Below, piece by piece: positions 16,800 through 25,629 of a stretch of DNA of 64,000 bases. The first letter of the stretch is position 1. Every line of letters begins with the position of its first letter. The translations under genes were made by a program, and so were the position numbers. The notes beneath the pieces are model-generated. The model searched no databases. It worked only from the letters and a program-made list of their open reading frames with translations, and was not told the DNA's origin. The DNA comes from Desulfuromonadales bacterium (GTDB taxonomy: Bacteria; Desulfobacterota; Desulfuromonadia; Desulfuromonadales; BM103): assembly GCA_030145195.1 (NCBI GenBank), contig JAQYVY010000001.1, forward strand, positions 124,001-188,000, written 5' to 3'.

Positions 16800-19235
16800 A
16801 TGATCAATCAACCCGCAAATCGTTCGGTCTACTGGGGAGTCTTTTCCCTCTGTCTGGGGACTCTGATGTACGAGTTGATCCTGACCCGGATCTTCTCGGT
16901 ACTGATGTGGTATCACTTCGCCTCCATGGCGATCTCGCTGGCACTCTTTGGCATGGGTGTGGCGGCCCTGACCGTACAGCTGCGACCACGCTGGTTCCAG
17001 GGCGCGGATGCACGTTTCCTGGCAGCTCGTGGTGCGGTCCTGTTTGGCCTGAGTGTCGCACTCTTCTTCGCGGTTTTCGTGCTGTTTCGCTGGCAGCCAC
17101 ACCTGGGCTTTAAAGTTTTGTCTTTTTTTCATCAGCCTTTTTACCAACCTTTTCAGCAAGGGGTGCCTGACCAAAATCTGCCGCTCGGGCTGCTGCTGGC
17201 TTTAACCTGTCTTTACCTGGTCACGGCGCTGCCGTTTTTCTTTGCCGGGATTTCCCTGACGGTGCTTTTTGGGCGTTTTCATGGGGATTTCAGCCGACTA
17301 TACTTTTATGATCTGCTCGGTGCCGGTAGCGGCTGTTTACTGATTATTCTTTTGCTTAAAATCTTTGGTGGGATCACCTCGCTGCTGTTAATTGCGGCGG
17401 TTGGCGTGTTCAGTGCGATCCTGTTGTTGCCGCGAAATGTTGCGGCGATCCATCGTTGGGCGGCGTTGTTGCTGCTGGTTGGTTTGCTCGGTGTCGGTTG
17501 TGTGCATCATCTGACCGGCTTTGCCGAGATTCAGTTTGTGCGCGGTCGCTATGAGCCTAACCTGCTCTGGAGCGCCTGGAACTCCTTTTCTCGAGTGGCA
17601 GTCTACCCCGCCGAAGGACAGGCCAAGGACCAAGCCTGGGGCCTGTCGCGAACCTACCGTGGCCCAGTGCCCGATCAACTCGGCATGGTCGTTGATGACA
17701 CCGGTTACACCACCATGTACCGTTGGGACCGGCAGACCGGGCTCGACTTCTTCCGCAAAAACGTCATCGGTCTGGCTTATCAGCTCAAAGACCAGCCGAC
17801 CTCTCTGGTGATTGGACCCGGTGGCGGCAAAGATGTACTGACCGCGCTGGCTTCAGGCGCTGAAAAAGTGACGGCCGTCGAAGTCAATCCGTTAATTGTT
17901 GATGCCGTCAACGACCATTTTGGGTCTCTAACCGGAGAACTCTATCGTCATCCCAAGGTCCGGTCGGTTGTCGATGAAGGCCGTAGCTTCGTGCGGCGCG
18001 ATCCTGGCCATTACGATGTCATACAGGCCTCTGCGGTCTTTGGTCGGATGGCCCCGGCGGCAGGCGCGTTCACCTTGTCGGAAAACAATCTCTACACTCT
18101 GGAAGCGTTTACTGATTACTGGGATCATCTTGAGGATGACGGAATCCTGACAATCTCTCGCTTTATTTTTGAGCGGGAAACTTTGCGTCTGGTCTCACTC
18201 GGGCTGGCTTTGTTACAGTCACAAGGGGTCGCCGACCCGGCCGCTCATATCGCCGTTGTTCGCGAACGCGGCCTGGCCAACTTCATGCTCAAACGAACAC
18301 CCTTCACCGCTGATGAGTTGCTGCAGTTGCGGGAGCTGATGGCCGACCTTGAGTTCCAGGAAGTTTTTCTACCAGATCGTCGTGATGGCGGCGGCGCTTT
18401 TCATGAGCTGATTCGCGCCAACGGCAGTCCTGAGTTTCATGCTGCTTTTCCCTTTGATATCAGACCGGTGACCGATGATCGCCCCTTTTTCTATTACATG
18501 CTTAAACCTGCTGATTTTATAAAGCTTTTGAGCTTTCCTGAACAGGGCAAGTTCGAAGACCGAGCGGTTATAACCCTGCGCAACCTGCTGATGGTCGTGG
18601 GCGCTTGTGTGACAGCTTTTCTGGTTTTACCGCTGCTGCTCTGGCGTCGTGATGGGCTGAAGTCCGCCGGTAGTGGTTGGCGGGTGCTCTACTTTGCCTG
18701 TCTTGGTCTCGGCTTTATGTTTATCGAGATCGGTTTGTTGCGGCGCTTTATTCTGTTCCTTGGTCCGCCGATCTACTCTCTGGCGGTAATCCTCTGTTCG
18801 CTGCTGGTCAGTTCGGGGGTCGGCGCACTCTGTTCGGCCCGCTTTCCAACTGAGCGCTTGTATCGTTGGCTGCCGGGGCTCCTCTTGGCACTGGTTTTGC
18901 TCTCTATTGCTTATGTGTTCGGTCTCTCCCTGGTGCTTGACCCCTTGCTTGGGTTGCCGGTCTTTGCTCGTTGCCTGGTGGCCGGGGTGATGTTAGTGCC
19001 CTTGGGCTTCCTGATGGGGATGCCCTTGCCGCTTGGAATGCGTCTCTTTCACCAGGAGAATACTCTGGTTCCCTGGAGCTGGGGGGTCAACAGTGCGACC
19101 AGCGTGCTTGGTGCGATCCTGGCGGTGGTTGTTGCCATGAATGCTGGCTTCACCGTGACTCTGCTGGTGGGCTCGTTGCTCTACCTGCTGGCGCTGATTC
19201 CGGTTTTCAAAAACGGGACCGGGAAATCTGACTGA
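16800..19235 (+). CDS. Membrane protein with a spermidine synthase-like domain
   Basis: The 811-residue protein has an N-terminal block of hydrophobic segments (about 1-245), a soluble domain (about 255-570) and a C-terminal hydrophobic block (about 580-805). The soluble domain resembles SpeE: SLVIGPGGGKDVLTALASGA is the nucleotide-binding loop and KVTAVEVNPLIVDA the acidic ribose-binding strand. The catalytic aspartate region of true spermidine synthases is replaced by YDVIQASAVFG, so aminopropyl transfer is doubtful. It starts 13 bases after the beta-helix/propeller gene. Confidence 0.8.
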   Translation: MINQPANRSVYWGVFSLCLGTLMYELILTRIFSVLMWYHFASMAISLALFGMGVAALTVQLRPRWFQGADARFLAARGAVLFGLSVALFFAVFVLFRWQPHLGFKVLSFFHQPFYQPFQQGVPDQNLPLGLLLALTCLYLVTALPFFFAGISLTVLFGRFHGDFSRLYFYDLLGAGSGCLLIILLLKIFGGITSLLLIAAVGVFSAILLLPRNVAAIHRWAALLLLVGLLGVGCVHHLTGFAEIQFVRGRYEPNLLWSAWNSFSRVAVYPAEGQAKDQAWGLSRTYRGPVPDQLGMVVDDTGYTTMYRWDRQTGLDFFRKNVIGLAYQLKDQPTSLVIGPGGGKDVLTALASGAEKVTAVEVNPLIVDAVNDHFGSLTGELYRHPKVRSVVDEGRSFVRRDPGHYDVIQASAVFGRMAPAAGAFTLSENNLYTLEAFTDYWDHLEDDGILTISRFIFERETLRLVSLGLALLQSQGVADPAAHIAVVRERGLANFMLKRTPFTADELLQLRELMADLEFQEVFLPDRRDGGGAFHELIRANGSPEFHAAFPFDIRPVTDDRPFFYYMLKPADFIKLLSFPEQGKFEDRAVITLRNLLMVVGACVTAFLVLPLLLWRRDGLKSAGSGWRVLYFACLGLGFMFIEIGLLRRFILFLGPPIYSLAVILCSLLVSSGVGALCSARFPTERLYRWLPGLLLALVLLSIAYVFGLSLVLDPLLGLPVFARCLVAGVMLVPLGFLMGMPLPLGMRLFHQENTLVPWSWGVNSATSVLGAILAVVVAMNAGFTVTLLVGSLLYLLALIPVFKNGTGKSD

Positions 19236-19246
19236 TAGGGAACCCT

Positions 19247-19334
19247 TGGCCACGGAGACACAAAGACACGGAGAAAACAGAAAAAGTTGTTCTTATCGAT
19301 CTGCTTACCTCCGTGTCTTCGTCTCTTTGTGGCA
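19247..19334. repeat. CACGGAGACA-type inverted repeat
   Basis: The left arm GGCCACGGAGACACAAAGAC with ACGGAGAAAA, and right arm CCTCCGTGTC then TTCGTCTCTTTGTGGC, are close complements. The unit sequence differs from the other copies in the window, but the two arms of this copy agree with each other. Confidence 0.75.
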
Positions 19335-19369
19335 CAATCAATGTATTGCTTTTGGCTCATAGATAAACA

Positions 19370-20458
19370 ATGAATTCTAAAATGATAAAATATCTTTACA
19401 TAACTCTCACGCTCCTCTCGCTCGGCTTGTTGTGCGCCTGCTCTCCCAATGGTGAGGGCGGTTTGAGCGGCCAGATGCTCTTTCAGGATCAGCCGCTGGC
19501 TTCGGCGCAGGTTGAGATTTATCTCAAAGCCGACAAGGATCGTTCGGTCCAGCCCTTTGCCGTGGTGGTTACCGATGTCGCCGGGCGCTATCAAGTCTCC
19601 CTGCCGCAAGGCTCCTATTTTGTGATTGGCAAGAAGCGGGAAACCACAGACGACGGCCGGACGCGCATGCTGATGGCTGAGTCGCCGGCGAATCCGCACC
19701 AGGTTGCAAAAGGCGTCTCTTCAATACCCAGCTTTAACCTGCATGAAATGGGTCGTGAAGGCTTGCCGATGGCTGATGCCGCAACCGGACTCTCCGGCCA
19801 GATCACCTATCAGGGCGAGCCGGTTTCGCGGGCTTTTGTCTATATCTACACGGAAACCGATTCCGGACTGGTTGGCCCCTCATACGGCGAGGCGGTGCAG
19901 TCTGATAAATCCGGGTATTTTTCTATCGACCTACCTGCCGGTCGTTACTCTCTGGTTGCTCGCAAGCGCGTAGATGGCAGCCGCTCTGGTGCCCTCTCTC
20001 CCGGGGATCTGAATGCCCCTTACTCGGGCAACCCGGTGAAAGTTCGTCGCGGTGAAAGATTGTCTTTGGCGGAGTTCTCCCTGGCTGGAGTTGATGCCGA
20101 AATTTATGCCCAACGCCAGGCTGACGGGGTTTTTGCCAAAACGGATACGCGCCTGTTCGGTCTGGTGCTTGATGCTGAAGATCAGCCGGTCAGTGATGTC
20201 TATGTTTTTGCCTATCTCGACAGCCGCATGGTTGGTAAACCGGTCCATATGTCGGTGCCAACGGGTGAAGACGGCAAGTTCGCTCTCTATCTCAGTGATG
20301 GCGGCACCTATTACATTGGCGCACGCAGTGCTTTTGGGGGTCCTTTGGAACCGGGAGAATGGGTGGGAACCTTTGATGACCAGCCCGATCACAGGGTGGC
20401 TGTTACCCGAGGAACAGAGACCGACCTCGGCTCGATCATTGTCAAGGAATTCTGGTGA
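19370..20458 (+). CDS. Lipoprotein with three transthyretin-like (carboxypeptidase regulatory-like) repeats
   Basis: A signal ending LLCAC (Cys24) marks a likely lipoprotein. Three beta-sandwich repeats follow, at about 30-125, 135-245 and 255-355, each of the form LSGQ...A.V.IYL.....GRYQVSLP.GSYFVI. Repeat 2 has the family motif LVARKR..G...G...PGDL...YSGNPVKV, and repeat 3 has YYIGARSAFGG. The same motifs recur in the proteins at 21642 and 24021. Function unknown; surface scaffold or binding protein. It overlaps the next gene by four bases. Confidence 0.8.
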   Translation: MNSKMIKYLYITLTLLSLGLLCACSPNGEGGLSGQMLFQDQPLASAQVEIYLKADKDRSVQPFAVVVTDVAGRYQVSLPQGSYFVIGKKRETTDDGRTRMLMAESPANPHQVAKGVSSIPSFNLHEMGREGLPMADAATGLSGQITYQGEPVSRAFVYIYTETDSGLVGPSYGEAVQSDKSGYFSIDLPAGRYSLVARKRVDGSRSGALSPGDLNAPYSGNPVKVRRGERLSLAEFSLAGVDAEIYAQRQADGVFAKTDTRLFGLVLDAEDQPVSDVYVFAYLDSRMVGKPVHMSVPTGEDGKFALYLSDGGTYYIGARSAFGGPLEPGEWVGTFDDQPDHRVAVTRGTETDLGSIIVKEFW

Positions 20459-21645
20459 GACGCTGTCTGTTCATATTGTTGCTTTTGTTTGGCGTGCAAC
20501 CCGCGTCAGCCCTGGTTGTTGACCAGGACACCTTATGGACGGGTGAGCGGTTTTTCACTGAAGACGTTCGCGTCCTCTCTGAAGTCACGCTGACTGTTGC
20601 CCCCGGTTCGGTGATTCATTTTTCCGGCTCCAGGCTGGAAGTTTCCGGACGCTTGCTGGCTCGGGATGTTGAATTCTCAGGAGAGAACTGGGGTGGGTTA
20701 CTGCTTAAGGGCAACGATGCCACAACCCTCTTATCCGACTGCGTCATCAACGGTGCTTCGACCGGTCTCTTGGTGCAGGGCGGGGCACCCCGTTTGGAGC
20801 GGTTGACTTTCTCTGGCAACAAAGTCGGTCTCGAACTCCGTGGCAAGGCCGCGGGCAAGGTTTCGAACTGCCGATTTATTGATAACAGCAAAGTTGGTCT
20901 CTTTCTCAAAGATGACAGCACGACCTCGGTGGTTGGTTGTTGGTTCGAAAATAATCATCGTTATGGCGCTTATCTTTATCATGCTCAGCCGAAAGAATTT
21001 TATGACAACGTTTTTGTCAAAAATGCCACGGGTTTGATTATTGCCTATCATGGCACCGATCCGGTGGTGAGCAATAATCGCTTTGAGGCGAACGAGATTG
21101 CAATACAGGTCGATCGGGCCGCCCGCCCGGTGATCCGGGATAACCTTTTGCGTGGCAACCAGACCGGTCTCTACGTGTACCGACGCTCGGACCCGCTGGT
21201 GACTGGAAACCGCATCGAGGAAAACCGGGTTGGTTTGTTGGTCGCTTACTCCTCTTATCCGCAGATCGAGGGCAACGATTTTCTGGCGAATGAACTGGCC
21301 CTTAAACTGGAATTCCAGTCGTCTCTTTGGGAAACGGAACGTGGTGCAGAGGCCAGGATCGGCGAAACCTCGGCGCGGAGCGCCTTTGCCGGACAGGGGA
21401 TGCGGAGCGTGACCGAGGATGACCGGCGCGCCAAAGGCATGGCTGGCGCGGTGAAGGTCGTCGGCAACTGGTGGGGTGATGTTGGCACGGCCGAGTTGGT
21501 TAAAATCGGTCCGACCGGAAATCCCTCGTTTATTCATGATGGCAAAGATCAGGCGACCTTTGTCGATGTTGGAGAGACGTTTCCTTTGGATAAAGTGATT
21601 TTTGCCCCCTGGAGTGAAAGCGCCGTGACGGAGGTGAAACCATGA
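20455..21645 (+). CDS. Secreted right-handed beta-helix protein
   Basis: The GTG start at 20455 overlaps the previous stop (GTGA). A signal peptide ends ASA. From about residue 45 to 300 the chain is a parallel beta-helix with repeated N-x-x-x-x-N-x-x-G-(L/I) turns. The C-terminus has VVGNWWGD and a closing segment ending VIFAPWS. It is a paralogue of the protein at 22660 in architecture and C-terminal motifs. No catalytic site is evident. It is translationally coupled to both neighbours. Confidence 0.8.
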   Translation: MRRCLFILLLLFGVQPASALVVDQDTLWTGERFFTEDVRVLSEVTLTVAPGSVIHFSGSRLEVSGRLLARDVEFSGENWGGLLLKGNDATTLLSDCVINGASTGLLVQGGAPRLERLTFSGNKVGLELRGKAAGKVSNCRFIDNSKVGLFLKDDSTTSVVGCWFENNHRYGAYLYHAQPKEFYDNVFVKNATGLIIAYHGTDPVVSNNRFEANEIAIQVDRAARPVIRDNLLRGNQTGLYVYRRSDPLVTGNRIEENRVGLLVAYSSYPQIEGNDFLANELALKLEFQSSLWETERGAEARIGETSARSAFAGQGMRSVTEDDRRAKGMAGAVKVVGNWWGDVGTAELVKIGPTGNPSFIHDGKDQATFVDVGETFPLDKVIFAPWSESAVTEVKP

Positions 21646-22685
21646 TCTGGCTGCGGATTCTTTGTGCCTGCGTTGTGATTTGTCTGTTCAGCATACCTGC
21701 TGTTGCCGACAGTGGCGCGCGTGGACGAGTGGCCTGGCGTGGTAAGCTGATCCCTGAGATAACGGTTCGGGCTTATCGTCAGATTGCCGATATTGCCGGG
21801 AGCGAGCCGGTGGCTGTCTCGGCGCCAACCGATCTGGACGGCCTCTATCAACTTGACCTGCCGCCAGGGAGTTATGTGCTGACAGCCAGCAACAGTTCGG
21901 GTGGATTCAAACCGGGAGATTTGTTCTGTTACTACAGCGGCAGTCCGATCCAGATTCCGGCAGAGGGTTATCGCAATGTTGGGTTTAACCTGATCCAGAT
22001 CCCCGAACAGGCACCGGTGGCAGAGGCCAAGCGCTCCGGGGTTTATGGTGAGCTGAGTTATCAGGATGAGTTGCTGGAACAGGCTTATCTCTACGTTTAT
22101 AAAGATCCGTCCAAGGGTTTCAAGGGGCCGGGATATTTCATCCAGCCGGTGGCCAAGGGCAGCTTCCGTCTCAACCTGCCGCCCGGCGAATATTACCTGT
22201 TGGCCCGCAAGCGCACGCGCGGCGGTCAGTTCGGGCCGATTGAGACCGGTGATTATTTTAATTATTATTATGGCAACCCCGTTCGGATCGAAGCGGGGCA
22301 GACGCATGAAGTGAAAATCGAAACCGTGACGCGGCTGTCGATGCTTGAAGAGGATCTTGTCGCTTTTCATGGTGTGCGCGGCCAGGTGATCGATGGGGTT
22401 GGCAAGGCACGGGCGGGTCTGTATGTCTTCGCCTATCGTCAAGCTGAGATGACTGGTACTCCAGACTATTTCTCAGCACCAACCGACTCCGCTGGCCACT
22501 TTGAACTGACGCTGCCGGATGCGGGACCCTACTATCTGCTGGCACGGCAGGCTTTTGGCGGCCCGGCTGGTGGGGATGAACTTTATGGCAAGTTGCTGAC
22601 AACCAGCGGTGCAGTGCGGTCAGTCGAACTTACACAGCAGGTGATGGAGGTAAAAATCCATGTGGCACCGAAAGGTACTGAGTAG
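21642..22685 (+). CDS. Secreted protein with three transthyretin-like repeats
   Basis: The ATG overlaps the previous stop by four bases (ATGA). A signal peptide ends AVA. Three beta-sandwich repeats follow; repeat 2 has YLLARKRTRGGQFGP and GDYFNYYYGNPVRI, and repeat 3 has YYLLARQAFGG. These motifs match the proteins at 19370 and 24021. Unlike the first paralogue it has no lipobox, so it is probably free in the periplasm or exported. Its end overlaps the start of the next beta-helix gene by 26 bases. Confidence 0.8.
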   Translation: MIWLRILCACVVICLFSIPAVADSGARGRVAWRGKLIPEITVRAYRQIADIAGSEPVAVSAPTDLDGLYQLDLPPGSYVLTASNSSGGFKPGDLFCYYSGSPIQIPAEGYRNVGFNLIQIPEQAPVAEAKRSGVYGELSYQDELLEQAYLYVYKDPSKGFKGPGYFIQPVAKGSFRLNLPPGEYYLLARKRTRGGQFGPIETGDYFNYYYGNPVRIEAGQTHEVKIETVTRLSMLEEDLVAFHGVRGQVIDGVGKARAGLYVFAYRQAEMTGTPDYFSAPTDSAGHFELTLPDAGPYYLLARQAFGGPAGGDELYGKLLTTSGAVRSVELTQQVMEVKIHVAPKGTE

Positions 22686-24024
22686 CCTCGTCTCGGGGTT
22701 GGTCCTGATTGTTCTGAGTGGCTCTTGCTTCGGTCAAGACTTGACCGGGGAGGTTCGCTGGTCCGGCAAGGTCGAGCTGAGCGAGTCAATTTTGGTCGCT
22801 CCGGGAGCGACCTTGACGCTTGCTGCCGGGACGCAGCTTGTGGTTAAAAATCCCCAGTCGAAGCTTAGCGTTCAGGGAACTCTGAAGGTCTTGGGCAGCA
22901 AGGCTGCTCCGGTGGTCTTTTCCAGCGTGGCCGAATGGGAGGGGGTCGAGCTCATGGAGGCTTCCCCTGACAGCTTGTTTCGTTGGGCGGTGTTTAACTC
23001 TGCCAAGTCTGCCATCACCAGCTTTGCCACGGATTTCAGGGTCGAAAACTGTACTTTTGAGGGCATGGAATTCGGCATCAGGTTGATGCGCGAATCGAGT
23101 CCGGTGATTGTCGATTCGGTTTTCAAGGATAACCAGATAGGGGTTGCCAACGAGATGAAATCCGGGGCCGTGATTCGACGCAACCGATTTATCGGTCAGA
23201 CGCGTTCGGCCATTCTGGCCTCGCATAACAGCACGGGAGCGATTACCAATAATTACTTCGAAAAGAACAAGCAGGGCATTGCTTTGCTGCAACGCTATAC
23301 CGACCGGATCAGTAAGAACCGTTTCGTTGAGAACGAGACCGCCATCTACTGCAACCAGACGCAGAGTTCACCGTTGATCGAACAGAATCAGTTTGAGAAG
23401 AACACTTACGGCGTAATGAATTTTTCTTTTTCCTATCCGACACTAAAAAACAACACGTTTGTCGATAACAAAACCGCGGTTCATAACGACCAGTATGGCT
23501 CGCCGCTGCTGGAAAACAACCTGTTTCGCAGTAATGAAACCGCGCTTTACAACTACCGAAAATCGAACCCCAAAGTTTTTCTGAACAGCTTTGAACAGAA
23601 TCAACTGGCGATGTATTGTGATTTCTCGTCTTATCCAGAGGTTAAGAATAATAACTTCCTGAATAACAAGCTGGGTGTCAAGCTTGGGATTTATCAGAGC
23701 GCGGACTGGGAGCGCCGTTCCGGATCGAAAAAGATCATGCAGCGGGAATCGGCGGCCCGAAAAAGTCAGAACCCGATGCTGGCAAAGGCCCCGGAAAAGT
23801 TTAACGATTTTGTCGATGTTAGCGGTAACTGGTGGGGTGATGACACGGCCCAGCTCGAGAAAACCGGCCCAGAGGGGAATGCCCCGCTCTTTCACGATCG
23901 TAAAGACCAGCCGGAAGTGAGCTATGAAGATTATGGACCAGGGGTGTACAAACTCGATTGGGTTGATTTCGCGCCATGGCTTGAAGCTCCGGTGAAAGGC
24001 GCTGGACTAGAGAGGACACCGTGA
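22660..24024 (+). CDS. Secreted right-handed beta-helix protein
   Basis: The signal peptide ends SCFG. Residues about 45-350 form a long parallel beta-helix rich in N-x-F-x-x-N units (for example NRFVENETAIYCN, NNTFVDNKTAVHN, NNLFRSNETALYN), with asparagine ladders on one face. The C-terminal part has VSGNWWGDD, a GP-x-GN-x-x-x-FHD segment and ends WVDFAPWL, in parallel with the protein at 20455. It is coupled to both neighbours by overlap. Confidence 0.8.
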   Translation: MWHRKVLSSLVSGLVLIVLSGSCFGQDLTGEVRWSGKVELSESILVAPGATLTLAAGTQLVVKNPQSKLSVQGTLKVLGSKAAPVVFSSVAEWEGVELMEASPDSLFRWAVFNSAKSAITSFATDFRVENCTFEGMEFGIRLMRESSPVIVDSVFKDNQIGVANEMKSGAVIRRNRFIGQTRSAILASHNSTGAITNNYFEKNKQGIALLQRYTDRISKNRFVENETAIYCNQTQSSPLIEQNQFEKNTYGVMNFSFSYPTLKNNTFVDNKTAVHNDQYGSPLLENNLFRSNETALYNYRKSNPKVFLNSFEQNQLAMYCDFSSYPEVKNNNFLNNKLGVKLGIYQSADWERRSGSKKIMQRESAARKSQNPMLAKAPEKFNDFVDVSGNWWGDDTAQLEKTGPEGNAPLFHDRKDQPEVSYEDYGPGVYKLDWVDFAPWLEAPVKGAGLERTP

Positions 24025-25055
24025 GAGTTTTCTGGGTTTTTTTGCTGTTGTTGCTTCCTGTCAGCTTGCCGGCGGTCACCCTCGAAGGTCGGGTTGTTGC
24101 CGATGACGAGCCGTTGGCGGGGGTGGTCGTTGCCGCTTACCCCGGACTCGATTTTACCGTTGAGCCGGTGATGAGGTCGGCGCCAAGTGATGAGGACGGC
24201 TCCTATCGACTGGAACTTCCACCCGGCAGCTATGCGCTCTATGGCTGGAGTGCCGACCAACGCCAGTTTGCGTTCTGTGGGCGGAATCCGGTTAACCTCA
24301 AAGCCGCAACGGTCTGGGCCGGGTTGCAGGCTATAAGCGTGGCGGCGGCGACTGCGATTGGTTATGACGACAGCTACAGCGCAGCGATTGAAGGTCAAGT
24401 CCTGAATAACGGCACGCCTCTGGCCGGAGCCACTGTTTATCTCTATCTGGATGCCACCGAAGATTTTAAAGGGCAGGGCTATCGGCTCTCATTGCCGACT
24501 GCGGAAGATGGTTATTTCCGTTTCGATGGTCTGCCGGAGAGCAACTATTTCCTGGTTGTCCGCCAACGCGGCAACGGCCAGCGGGTTGGTCCGGTGCAGG
24601 CAGGCGACCTGTTCGGCGTTTATCCAGGCAACCCGCTCACCGCCCGGGCGGGACAGCTACAGCAGGTCGAACTGTCAGTGGTTGCAAAGCTCAAGGGTGA
24701 GACCGACAGTGAAACCTTCGGTCGGGCCACTGGTCCGGTATTGCGTGGTAAAGTGACTGATACTTCAGGCCAGGGCGTTGCCGGTGTTCATGTGTTCGCT
24801 TATGTGGATCGGGTGATCGGGCATCAACGCCCGGCGGCGATCTCCACTCCAACCGCTGCTGATGGGCAATTTATCGTCAACCTGCCTGAACCGGGGACTT
24901 ACTATGTCGGTGCCCGCGAAGCCTATGGCGACTCCCCGGCACCAGATGAACTCTTTGGGATGTACGAAGTCAGCGCCGACCATGGTTTGACTTTGGAAGA
25001 AGGCCAGAAGTTGGATGATCTCCACATTGTTGTGGAGCCGATCGCGATCTATTAA
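24021..25055 (+). CDS. Secreted protein with three transthyretin-like repeats
   Basis: The GTG start at 24021 overlaps the previous stop by four bases. A signal peptide ends LPA. Three beta-sandwich repeats are visible (about 20-110, 120-220, 235-340). Repeat 2 carries FLVVRQRGNGQRVGP then AGDLFGVYPGNPL, and repeat 3 YYVGAREAYGD, the same motifs as in the genes at 19370 and 21642. It closes the alternating block of coupled genes. Confidence 0.8.
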   Translation: MRVFWVFLLLLLPVSLPAVTLEGRVVADDEPLAGVVVAAYPGLDFTVEPVMRSAPSDEDGSYRLELPPGSYALYGWSADQRQFAFCGRNPVNLKAATVWAGLQAISVAAATAIGYDDSYSAAIEGQVLNNGTPLAGATVYLYLDATEDFKGQGYRLSLPTAEDGYFRFDGLPESNYFLVVRQRGNGQRVGPVQAGDLFGVYPGNPLTARAGQLQQVELSVVAKLKGETDSETFGRATGPVLRGKVTDTSGQGVAGVHVFAYVDRVIGHQRPAAISTPTAADGQFIVNLPEPGTYYVGAREAYGDSPAPDELFGMYEVSADHGLTLEEGQKLDDLHIVVEPIAIY

Positions 25056-25117
25056 GGGCGGTACAACCCGGACAAAGATTTAACGCACCAGAAGTTAGGT
25101 GCCTCTAGAGTTTAAAA

Positions 25118-25208
25118 GAACGAGCGCAAAGAAAACCGCTGGTAAAAGACAGAAGGTTTACCCCTTGCGTCTTTTCTGGTTTTTCTTAGCGTCATTGCGT
25201 TCGTTGTT
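25118..25208. repeat. GCGCAAAGAAAA-type inverted repeat
   Basis: Left arm AACGAGCGCAAAGAAAACCG and right arm GGTTTTTCTTAGCGTCATTG with CGTTCGTT can pair imperfectly. The spacer holds an additional TAAAAGAC/GTCTTTT complement. Confidence 0.6.
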
Positions 25209-25323
25209 TTATTTTTGGACCTTATTGCTTTTGCAAAAAAAGCGTTGTCTTTGTTTGGATTGTCGTTTGGTTGTTTTTATATATCAGGACCAGGCTATGC
25301 CGGTCACAGGAAAGGGGAACACT

Positions 25324-25626
25324 ATGGAAGAGAAGAAACCGCAAGAGGTCAAACTGGATGTCAAGTTGAGTGACGATGTTGCCGATGGCGCTTATGTCAA
25401 TCTGGCCGTGATCAACCACAACGAGTCAGAATTCGTGGTCGATTTTCTTTTTGTGCAGCCACAGACCCCAAAGGCCAATGTGCGCTCGCGCGTGATTGTT
25501 TCGCCGAAAAATGCCAAGCGCCTGATGGCCGCCCTGCATGAAAGCATCGGCAAATATGAGCAGAGCTTTGGCGCGATTGCACCGGTCGTACAGCCGGTCG
25601 ATGCTTCGGTCGAGGGTTACCACTAA
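25324..25626 (+). CDS. DUF3467 protein
   Basis: The 100-residue product from ATG 25324 (preceded by AAAGGGGAACACT) matches the small DUF3467 family: GAYVNLAVINHNESEFVVDF, then VRSRVIVSPKNAKRLMAALH. Members are soluble and of unknown function. The upstream in-frame extension to 25099 lies over an inverted repeat and is rejected. It sits inside the envelope cluster, three bases before the next lipoprotein gene. Confidence 0.88.
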   Translation: MEEKKPQEVKLDVKLSDDVADGAYVNLAVINHNESEFVVDFLFVQPQTPKANVRSRVIVSPKNAKRLMAALHESIGKYEQSFGAIAPVVQPVDASVEGYH

Positions 25627-25629
25627 GCG

